Source: JBOGGN01 sp050744165
Lineage (GTDB): Bacteria > Actinomycetota > Acidimicrobiia > Acidimicrobiales > Palsa-688
Direction of reading: 5' to 3'
Length of the DNA: 7,322 nt
Assembly: GCA_050744165.1 (NCBI GenBank)
Contig: JBOGGN010000476.1
Location: 1-7,322 of the forward strand
Shown here piece by piece: positions 1 through 4,295 of this stretch (positions within the stretch are counted from its first letter, which is position 1; each line of letters starts with the position of its first letter). The notes beneath the pieces were generated by a model that was not told the DNA's origin, made no database searches, and worked only from the letters and a program-made list of their open reading frames with translations. A program made the translations under genes and the position numbers.

Positions 1-287
1 CGGGCGCCGGTGGCCCGGGCGAGGTCCACGGCGTGGGCGGCGCCCCTCCGTTATAAGTCGGTCACGTCGGTCCCCTCGGCGGTGCAGACCCGGCCGTCGG
101 CTTGGATCTCGGCCGCCGGCCGTGGGGTGGGAAGGCCTCCTGCCACCTCAGGGCAGACGGGCACCAGCCGGGCCTCCCCTGCCAGATCCGAGACGGCCGC
201 CGACGGGCTGGCGAGGCCCCGGTGGTTGCACGCCACGCCGACCAAGCAGGCGGAGACGAGGATCACGGGTCGACGCTCGGGTGGCAC
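1..287 (-). pseudogene. DUF523-family protein, interrupted by an in-frame TAA and cut by the window edge
   Basis: Reading from a GTG at 287, the protein starts MPPERRPVILVSACLVG and contains CPEVAGGLPTPRPAAEI followed by GTDVTDL. These are the conserved N-terminal blocks of DUF523, whose members are about 140-160 residues with no well-established enzymatic role. A TAA at 53-51 stops the frame after 78 residues. Beyond it, the same frame reads RRGAAHAVDLARATGA to the window edge, which is what DUF523 proteins carry after VTD (a helix with GA..A...A...GA spacing). A single change (TAC to TAA) would explain the interruption, so this is either a recent nonsense mutation or a sequencing error. The GTG has no clear Shine-Dalgarno sequence; a second in-frame GTG seven codons later (before ILVSACLVG) is an alternative start. 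The 3' part lies outside the window. Family assignment is fairly sure; pseudogene status is inference. Confidence 0.7.
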
Positions 288-307
288 GGGACAACGCTAC
301 GGCGCCC

Positions 308-373
308 CCACCGGGATGCCTCCCGCCCGGCGAGGGCGAACCCAGAGGCGCGACCACCGGGATGCCTCCCGCC
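308..373. repeat. Two copies of a 20-base hairpin-forming repeat
   Basis: The 20-mer CCACCGGGATGCCTCCCGCC occurs at 308-327 and again, identically, at 354-373, a period of 46 bases. Each copy holds a small palindrome, CGGGA-TGCC-TCCCG (312-325 and 358-371). Flanking bases are also partly similar, so the full imperfect unit is nearer 30 bases. It sits in the spacer between the WhiB7-type gene and the DUF523 gene. It may be a short interspersed palindromic repeat or an mRNA-stabilising hairpin pair; the sequence alone does not decide. Confidence 0.6.
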
Positions 374-397
374 GGGCGATGTGGAGCGACGGGAGGC
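364..397 (-). other. Inverted repeat downstream of the WhiB7-type gene, weak terminator candidate
   Basis: GCCTCCCG at 364-371 is the exact reverse complement of CGGGAGGC at 390-397, with an 18-base loop. It lies about 18 bases past the TAA of the WhiB7-type gene on its coding strand. No T-run follows on the minus strand, so a standard intrinsic terminator is not supported. The right copy of the 20-base repeat shares the left arm, so two alternative hairpins compete for it. Confidence 0.3.
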
Positions 398-414
398 AAT
401 TTTCCCAGATGGTT

Positions 415-744
415 TTACGCGCTCAGCTCGTCGATTTCGGGCCGAGGGTGCTTGGGCGGCCGGCCCCGCTTGCGCTTCTGGGCCAGGATGTGGCCGTTCA
501 GGAACAGCTGGCCGCCCCAGACGCCCCACGGCTCACGCCGCTCGATGGCGCCCTCGAGGCAGGTGTCGATGAGCGGGCACTTGGCGCAGATCGCCTTGGC
601 CCGGGCGATGTCGCCGATCTCCTCGGAGAAGAAGAGTCCGGTCATTGTCCCAGCCCCGTCCCGGCACCGGGCGTCCTCCCAGGACACGCCAGTGGAGACG
701 CTGACCTGGTCGATCAGTTCGTTGAGCAGCTGGTTTCCGAACAT
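415..744 (-). CDS. whiB7: WhiB7-type iron-sulfur transcriptional regulator
   Basis: A 109-residue WhiB-family protein. WhiB proteins bind a 4Fe-4S cluster and work with the primary sigma factor at promoters. The four cluster cysteines are C27 (ARCRDG), C53 and C56 (AICAKC) and C62 (DTC), giving the CXXC-X5-C pattern. The beta-turn motif GVWGG is at 74-78, preceded by REPW as in mycobacterial WhiB7. The basic C-terminus KRKRGRPPK (90-98) is an AT-hook, the WhiB7 hallmark that reads A/T-rich DNA next to -35 elements. The ATG at 744 is preceded by a purine-rich site (GAGGGGAAG), which supports this start. The gene follows a long leader with a uORF and an intrinsic terminator. In mycobacteria and streptomycetes WhiB7 switches on intrinsic antibiotic resistance genes when ribosomes stall. 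WhiB family is certain; WhiB7 subtype is likely. Deep-branching actinobacteria have other AT-hook WhiB proteins, so orthology should be treated with some care. Confidence 0.88.
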   Translation of the reverse strand: MFGNQLLNELIDQVSVSTGVSWEDARCRDGAGTMTGLFFSEEIGDIARAKAICAKCPLIDTCLEGAIERREPWGVWGGQLFLNGHILAQKRKRGRPPKHPRPEIDELSA

Positions 745-788
745 CTCGCACTTCCCCTCGTTCTCTCGCTTCTCCGACCTGCAAACTG

Positions 789-824
789 CAAAACAAAAAG
801 GCCACCGGGATCTCCCGGCGGCCT
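789..824 (-). terminator. Intrinsic terminator in the whiB7 leader (attenuator)
   Basis: On the minus strand, an imperfect hairpin (arms 813-824 and 799-810; five pairs, one A/C mismatch, then five or six G/C-rich pairs around a tiny loop) is followed directly by TTTTTGTTTTG (799-789). This is a textbook rho-independent terminator. It lies 32 bases after the uORF stop and about 45 bases before the whiB7 ATG, inside the presumed whiB7 transcript. No full-sized gene upstream on this strand needs it except the phosphatase, whose stop is over 300 bases away. Its natural reading is premature termination of whiB7 mRNA unless the uORF or its translation changes the fold. Confidence 0.85.
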
Positions 825-855
825 CTGGGCCCTTCTGCGGATCGGTGACTGTGAC

Positions 856-1035
856 CTACACAATCAGCCTTTCCGTCAGACCCTTCGGCCGCTGTGCGTC
901 ATTCGCATGACGCACCTGGGCGGTAGTGGCGACGGCGCCAAATCCTGCCCACGGCGAAATGGAGCTGGACACGAACCCGAGCGCGCCGGAGCCGCCGTAG
1001 CACATTGGCTTCACGGCATAACGGCGCAGCTTCAC
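856..1035 (-). CDS. Upstream ORF / leader peptide of the whiB7 attenuator
   Basis: A 59-residue ORF starting with GTG at 1035 (MKLRRYAVKPM...) and ending with TAG at 858-856. A strong Shine-Dalgarno sequence, GGAAGGAG (1050-1043), lies 7 bases upstream. This start is preferred over the in-frame GTG at 1122, which overlaps the -35 element. The peptide begins basic (KLRR, K9), has a Gly/Ser/Ala-rich hydrophobic middle (about 13-40), and ends in a charged stretch with GLTERLIV. It sits between the candidate promoter and the terminator of the WhiB7-type gene. In characterised whiB7 systems a uORF in this position senses translation stress and controls readthrough. I do not recognise the peptide as a known family. 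The position and ribosome binding site argue for real translation; a regulatory rather than peptide-specific function is inference. Confidence 0.7.
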   Translation of the reverse strand: MKLRRYAVKPMCYGGSGALGFVSSSISPWAGFGAVATTAQVRHANDAQRPKGLTERLIV

Positions 1036-1093
1036 GTGGCGACTCCTTCCCGGGGTGCACACCTGACTCGAGAACCTTTCACGAGTCCCTGAC

Positions 1094-1131
1094 ATGGGAT
1101 CAGATCCACACAATCTCGTCAAGTCATTTTT
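1094..1131 (-). promoter_or_regulatory. Candidate whiB7 promoter with adjacent A/T-rich WhiB7 box
   Basis: On the minus strand AAAAAT (1131-1126) is followed by the three bases GAC and then the -35-like hexamer TTGACG (1122-1117). WhiB7-activated promoters are known to carry an A/T-rich element just upstream of the -35, bound by the AT-hook, so this spacing suggests autoregulation. With a 17-base spacer the -10 would be TCCCAT (1099-1094), a weak match, which is tolerable at an activator-dependent promoter. The element lies just past the phosphatase stop codon and about 60 bases before the uORF start. The exact start site is not determined. Confidence 0.5.
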
Positions 1132-1146
1132 CGAGAGAGGGACCGT

Positions 1147-1911
1147 TCAGGTACTTCTTGCGGCCACAAGCTCTCTGAGCAGGCCTTCTGTGGCCCCCGC
1201 AACCGGGGTGCGACGATCGCCGCCGCCTCGGGCCACCAGGTCCCGGCCGTAGGCGTCAGCCACCGTGGCACCAGCCTCGGTGCATACCAGGAGGCCGCCG
1301 AGGTAGTCCCACGGGGCGTGGGCGTCGACGCTGCAGTCGATGTAGCCGTCGAGGTCCCCGCAGGCCACGGCGCACAGGTCGAGGGCCGCCGCCCCGAGTG
1401 CCCGGTACTGGCGCCACCCCAGGTAGTGCTTCGGCATGCCGGACAGGCCGATCATCGATTGACCCAGCTCGAGGGCGCCGGATGGGGCGATGGGCCGGCC
1501 GTCGCGCCTTGCGCCCCCGCCCCGAGTGGCTTCGAAGGCGGTGCCGGTGGCCTGGTTGACGACCAGCGCCGCCAGCGGCCCTGCCTGGTCGAGGGCACAC
1601 ATGCTGGTGGCCCACCAGGGCAGGTGGCGCGAGGCGTTGGTGGAGCCGTCCACCGGATCGAGGGCGACCAGGAGGGGCCGGTCCGGGTGGTGGACACCCG
1701 ATTCCTCGGAGAGGATGCCGAGGCCGGCCCGGTCGAGCACGTCGATCGCCGCTCGGTCGGCGACCAGGTCGCTGCGGTACTGGCCCTCCCGGGTGCCAGC
1801 CAGGCCCCAGTCGTCGAGGCCTTTGAGGGCCTGGCGCACGGCCGCAGCGGCGTCCCGGAACACGGCCAGGAGGTCGTCGGGACTGAGGCTGGCAGCGCCG
1901 GGTGGGGGCAT
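1147..1911 (-). CDS. Inositol monophosphatase / FBPase-like phosphatase family protein
   Basis: A 254-residue protein of the metal-dependent, lithium-sensitive phosphatase superfamily, which hydrolyses sugar, inositol or nucleotide (PAP) monoesters. The three metal-site motifs are present: ILSEES (66-71, glutamate ligands), DPVDGSTNAS (85-94, D85 and D88 with the GST loop), and APWDYLGGLLVCTEAGA (199-215, W201-D202 and E212). Length is usual for the family (250-270). The ATG at 1911 is the first start after an in-frame TAG five codons upstream, so the N-terminus is bounded. No good Shine-Dalgarno sequence is visible. The substrate cannot be fixed from motifs: inositol-1-phosphate, histidinol phosphate, fructose-1,6-bisphosphate and PAP are all candidates. 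It is monocistronic within the window, diverging from the gene at 2057 across a palindrome-bearing spacer. Catalytic residues look intact, so an active enzyme is likely. Confidence 0.88.
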   Translation of the reverse strand: MPPPGAASLSPDDLLAVFRDAAAAVRQALKGLDDWGLAGTREGQYRSDLVADRAAIDVLDRAGLGILSEESGVHHPDRPLLVALDPVDGSTNASRHLPWWATSMCALDQAGPLAALVVNQATGTAFEATRGGGARRDGRPIAPSGALELGQSMIGLSGMPKHYLGWRQYRALGAAALDLCAVACGDLDGYIDCSVDAHAPWDYLGGLLVCTEAGATVADAYGRDLVARGGGDRRTPVAGATEGLLRELVAARST

Positions 1912-1969
1912 CGGCCAGGAACGCTAGTGGCGCCGGGGCTCGGGCCTTGCGGGCCGCCATGCGTCCGGG

Positions 1970-2019
1970 GAACTGGTGGCGGTATATCGCGTGATCACGC
2001 GCTGTGGCGCCACCAGTTC
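1970..2019. promoter_or_regulatory. 50-base palindrome in a divergent intergenic spacer
   Basis: The outer arms GAACTGGTGGCG (1970-1981) and CGCCACCAGTTC (2008-2019) are perfect 12-base reverse complements. Between them lies a perfect 14-base palindrome, CGCGTGATCACGCG (1988-2001), with the same centre. The 6-base links on each side do not match as DNA, but in plus-strand RNA four of six positions pair (two A-U, two G-U), giving one long stem with two single mismatches. There is no T-run. A related CTAGTGGCGCC (1924-1934), just upstream of the phosphatase start, matches the minus-strand outer arm at 10 of 11 bases. It may be an operator for one or both divergent genes, a 5' UTR hairpin, or a small mobile palindromic repeat. 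Confidence 0.65.
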
Positions 2020-2056
2020 GTCGTCCTGATGACAGTCTCAGGCCGCCGATACCCTG

Positions 2057-2629
2057 ATGGCCGTGGCAGTCATCGACGTGGCCGGGTATGTGGCCGAGCT
2101 CAAGGATCACGCCGTCGATCACGGCTTCCACGTCCATGACGAGCGGCACTTCGTGGAGACCTACTCCCTGCGCCAGGCGTGGGAGGTGGACCTGCACCCC
2201 GAGGAGGGCTGCGGAGGGCCGCTCGACCTGCACCTGTCGCTCGAGGTGGACCCCCGGACCCTGCTGTCGTTCGAGGACACCGTGGTCGATCTACCCGAGG
2301 AGGCCGACCCGCCCGACGAGTTCAACTTCCCGCTGACCTTCACCTGGGCGCTGCCGCCGCTACCCAAGGGGCCGGATTTGTTGCGGCTGGCCATCGACTT
2401 GGCCGGTGTCGGCGGGATGGACCTGCCACTGGAGGTATCGGCCATCGACTCCTTCGCCTCGGCGACCGACGCCGCCGAGCGCCGGCTCACGGTGGTCGCC
2501 CACCAGCAGATCTCGCTGGCCCGCATCCTCGGGGGCGAAGAAATGCTGTGCGAGGTCTTCGACCGCTGCCTGGCCGTCTCCAAGTACCTGCTGGAGGCGG
2601 CGCCGGCCTGGTTGGGCGAGACGAACTAG
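2057..2629 (+). CDS. Hypothetical protein, unrecognised family, acidic, about 190 residues
   Basis: I do not recognise this protein. It is acidic and soluble-looking, with no signal peptide and no membrane segment. Alternating charged and hydrophobic stretches suggest an alpha/beta fold. Notable stretches are HGFHVHDERHF (22-32), LDLHLSLEVDP (56-66), a proline-rich FTWALPPLPKG (95-105), and a helical C-terminus (LARILGGEEML to KYLLEAAPAWL). Codon use is strongly GC3-biased like its neighbours, which supports a genuine gene. The ATG at 2057 has no Shine-Dalgarno sequence. A TACCCT hexamer (2050-2055) sits 7 bases before an in-frame GTG at 2063, so a leaderless start at that GTG is an alternative, with an ATGACA -35-like hexamer (2029-2034) at a short 15-base spacing. 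It converges on the carbonic anhydrase gene with only 9 bases between the stops. Confidence is for coding status, not function. Confidence 0.75.
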   Translation: MAVAVIDVAGYVAELKDHAVDHGFHVHDERHFVETYSLRQAWEVDLHPEEGCGGPLDLHLSLEVDPRTLLSFEDTVVDLPEEADPPDEFNFPLTFTWALPPLPKGPDLLRLAIDLAGVGGMDLPLEVSAIDSFASATDAAERRLTVVAHQQISLARILGGEEMLCEVFDRCLAVSKYLLEAAPAWLGETN

Positions 2630-2638
2630 CCCGGCCGG

Positions 2639-3151
2639 CTACAGGACCTCGCGGAGGCGCCCGGTGTCCAACTCGTAGACGAACCCCCGGATGTGCTCCT
2701 TGTGAGGGAGCCACGGACTGGCCTTCAGGCGGGCCATGCTCTGGCGTACGTCGGCATCCAGGTCGGCGAAGGCCTCCAGGGCGAACGGCGGCCGGATGCC
2801 GGTAGCGACCTCAAGGTCGTGTTTCACGGCGTCGTCGGTGAAGGTCAACATGCCGCAGTCGGAGTGGTGAATGAGGATGATTTCCTCGGTCCCGAGGAGC
2901 CGCTGGCTGACGATCAGGGACCGGATGGCGTCCTCGGTGGCGGCGCCGCCCGCGTTGCGGATCACGTGGGCGTCGCCCGCCCCGAGGCCGAGCGCCTGGG
3001 CCGGGTCCAGCCGGGCATCCATGCAGGCCAGAACCGCCACCTTGGGCGAGGCCGGAGGGGCGCCCGAGCCGTTGTCGCCCTGGCGGCGGCGCTCGGCTGA
3101 GGTGGCGACGTGGGCGGCGTTGTTGGCCAGCAGCCGGTCGGTGTCGGTCAC
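2639..3151 (-). CDS. Beta-class carbonic anhydrase
   Basis: A 170-residue zinc enzyme interconverting CO2 and bicarbonate in the cytoplasm. Zinc site and catalytic dyad are visible: C43-x-D45-x-R47 in ACMDARLD, and H96-S-D-C99 in HHSDCGM. The stretches HVIRNAGGA (62-70), RSLIVSQRLLGTEEIILIHHSDCGMLTF and TGIRPPF match the small mycobacterial type represented by Rv1284 (about 163 residues). The GTG at 3151 starts the family-typical TDTDRLLANNAAHV segment; extending further upstream would only add translated queD sequence in another frame. Its GTG overlaps the TGA of queD in the 4-base GTGA arrangement, so it is probably co-transcribed and translationally coupled with queC-queE-queD. A link between carbonic anhydrase and preQ0 synthesis is not part of the known pathway, so the grouping may be housekeeping rather than functional. 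Identity is near certain. Confidence 0.95.
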   Translation of the reverse strand: MTDTDRLLANNAAHVATSAERRRQGDNGSGAPPASPKVAVLACMDARLDPAQALGLGAGDAHVIRNAGGAATEDAIRSLIVSQRLLGTEEIILIHHSDCGMLTFTDDAVKHDLEVATGIRPPFALEAFADLDADVRQSMARLKASPWLPHKEHIRGFVYELDTGRLREVL

Positions 3152-3603
3152 CGGGCCTCGCGGCGCTCGTTGCGTTCGGTCTCCGGACCTCGCCCCCGCA
3201 GGCCGCGCTCGGTCTCCGGGCCTCGCCCGCCCTCGCGGCGCTCGTGCTGCCCGGGGCCGTGGTAGGCCACCCCCGAGGTGCACGTCTCCCGGACCACGAC
3301 TTCGGTCAACGGCAGTGCGGCGGCGAGGCGCTGCCACAGCCATACGGCCAGGTTCTCGCTGGTCGGGTTGTCGAGGCCCTCGACCTCGTTCAGATACCGG
3401 TGGTCCAAGGCGTCGTGCAGCGGCGCGAACGCTTCCTCCAGCCGAGCGAAATCCATGACCATCCCGGTTTCCGGGTCGACCTCGCCCGAAACCCGGACTT
3501 CGACCCGAAACGAATGCCCGTGCAGCCGAGCGCACTTGTGCCCCTCGGGTACATGGGGCAGCCGGTGGGCCGCCTCGAAGCGGAACTGGCGGAACACCTC
3601 CAT
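3148..3603 (-). CDS. queD: 6-carboxy-5,6,7,8-tetrahydropterin synthase (QueD)
   Basis: A 151-residue protein of the PTPS/QueD family. It converts 7,8-dihydroneopterin triphosphate to 6-carboxytetrahydropterin, the first committed step to 7-deazaguanines. Zinc ligands are H13 (AAHRL), H28 and H30; the catalytic cysteine is C24 in the QueD signature CARLHGH (24-30). Also present are GMVMDF (47-52), LDHRYLN (66-72), NPTSENLA (79-86) and the substrate-binding E107 in RETCTSG. The ATG at 3603 shares its A with the TGA of queE (TGATG), and its own TGA overlaps the carbonic anhydrase GTG by 4 bases, so both ends are fixed. Normal QueD proteins end soon after the E107 strand. Here about 35 extra Arg/Glu/Gly-rich residues (roughly 117-151) follow, encoded by repeated DNA. 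The tail is probably disordered and not catalytic. Function is confident. Confidence 0.95.
   Translation of the reverse strand: MEVFRQFRFEAAHRLPHVPEGHKCARLHGHSFRVEVRVSGEVDPETGMVMDFARLEEAFAPLHDALDHRYLNEVEGLDNPTSENLAVWLWQRLAAALPLTEVVVRETCTSGVAYHGPGQHERREGGRGPETERGLRGRGPETERNERREAR
3156..3245. repeat. Short direct repeats encoding the QueD C-terminal tail
   Basis: TCGGTCTCCGGACCTCGCCC (3176-3195) recurs at 3209-3228 with one difference, a period of 33 bases. The outer 15-mer CCTCGCGGCGCTCGT occurs at 3156-3170 and again at 3231-3245. Because 33 is a multiple of three, the copies translate on the minus strand to the repeated peptide GRGPETER. The array ends at the start codon of the carbonic anhydrase gene. 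It looks like local duplication that lengthened QueD without breaking the downstream overlap. Confidence 0.6.
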
Positions 3604-4295
3604 CACGCGATGCCGATGTACTTGTGGGTCTGCAGGCTGAGCCGCCAGTTCGGGTGGGCCAGGCAGTAGGCCACGGCGGCGGCGGTGTTGGCCGCCCGCT
3701 CGGGTCCGTCCATGGGCTGCAGCCAGAAGTGGTCGAACGCCAGACCCTCGAACCGACCGGGCGGCGCATCCCCCTGCGGGTACACGAGCTTCAACTCGTT
3801 CCCGTGGTCGAGCACCAGCGGCGCCCTCGCCTTGGGGCTGACACAAACCCAATCCAGCCCGGGCGGCGCAGCGATGGTCCCATTGGTCTCGACACCGACC
3901 TCAAAACCCTGGTGGTGAAATGCCTCGACGGCCGCCGCGTCCAGCTGCAACAGGGGCTCACCACCCGTGCACACGACGTAGCGCCGCCCGCCGTCACCGG
4001 TCGCCCCGGCGTCAGCACCGGTGTCGGCACCGGTCTCGCGGGCGTCAGCGCCGGCCGCCCAGGCTTCTGCCACCGCCGCCGCCAGCGCCTCGGCCCCGAA
4101 GAAGCGGCCGCCGCCGGGGCCATCGGTCCCCACAAAGTCGGTATCGCAAAACTGGCACACCGCCGTCGCCCGGTGCTCCTCGTGCCCACTCCACAGGTTG
4201 CAGCGGGCGAAGCGGCAGAACACCGCCGCCCGCCCCACCTGAGCCCCCTCACCCTGGAGGGTGTAGTAGATCTCCTTTACCAGGTAGGTCCTCAC
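3603..4295 (-). CDS. queE: 7-carboxy-7-deazaguanine synthase (QueE), radical SAM, CX14CX2C type
   Basis: A 230-residue radical SAM enzyme that rearranges 6-carboxytetrahydropterin to 7-carboxy-7-deazaguanine, the step between QueD and QueC. The start at GTG 4295 (RTYLVKEIYYTLQGEG) is chosen because it overlaps the queC TGA as GTGA and gives the family-typical N-terminus; the open frame upstream is queC sequence. Cluster cysteines are C32, C47 and C50 in CNLW...CQFCDTDF, a CX14CX2C spacing rather than the canonical CX3CX2C; this variant is known from Burkholderia QueE. T51 or T52-region DTDF follows as in the family's Mg2+ site. Also visible are CTGGEPLLQ (109-117), VETNGT (135-140), VSPKA (152-156), and LQTHKYIGIA at the C-terminus. 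An Ala/Gly/Asp insertion lies at about 80-103, made of GAD-type repeats. Function is confident. Confidence 0.95.
   Translation of the reverse strand: MRTYLVKEIYYTLQGEGAQVGRAAVFCRFARCNLWSGHEEHRATAVCQFCDTDFVGTDGPGGGRFFGAEALAAAVAEAWAAGADARETGADTGADAGATGDGGRRYVVCTGGEPLLQLDAAAVEAFHHQGFEVGVETNGTIAAPPGLDWVCVSPKARAPLVLDHGNELKLVYPQGDAPPGRFEGLAFDHFWLQPMDGPERAANTAAAVAYCLAHPNWRLSLQTHKYIGIA
4011..4034. repeat. 12-base tandem repeat inside queE
   Basis: GTCAGCACCGGT (4011-4022) is followed immediately by GTCGGCACCGGT (4023-4034), 11 of 12 bases identical. A similar GGCGTCAGC element occurs at 4009-4017 and again at 4041-4049. On the minus strand the units encode TGAD repeats, making the low-complexity insertion of QueE between the cluster domain and the TGGEP motif. 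The insertion keeps frame and probably forms a flexible loop. Confidence 0.55.

Noticed and set aside
308..373. CRISPR array
   Set aside because: There are only two repeat copies with a 26-base gap, no further units and no cas genes in the window.
10..1092. Long plus-strand open frame of 360 codons
   Set aside because: It is antisense to the DUF523 segment, the WhiB7-type gene and its leader. Its translation is Arg/Pro/Ala-rich low complexity with no family motif, a by-product of high GC.
1036..1122. Longer uORF starting at the in-frame GTG at 1122
   Set aside because: That GTG overlaps the -35 element and has no ribosome binding site, whereas the GTG at 1035 has a strong one.
1256..2233. 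Minus-strand open frame of 325 codons across the phosphatase gene and the palindrome
   Set aside because: It is in a different frame from the phosphatase, whose catalytic motifs are intact, and it runs through the spacer and antisense to the 2057 gene.
2626..2645. Bidirectional terminator between the convergent stops
   Set aside because: Only a short CCGGCCGG-type palindrome is present, without a T-run on either strand; it is too weak to call.
3152..3769. N-terminal extension of the carbonic anhydrase to an ATG at 3769
   Set aside because: The extension is queD and queE sequence in the wrong frame. The GTG at 3151 fits the family N-terminus and overlaps the queD stop codon.
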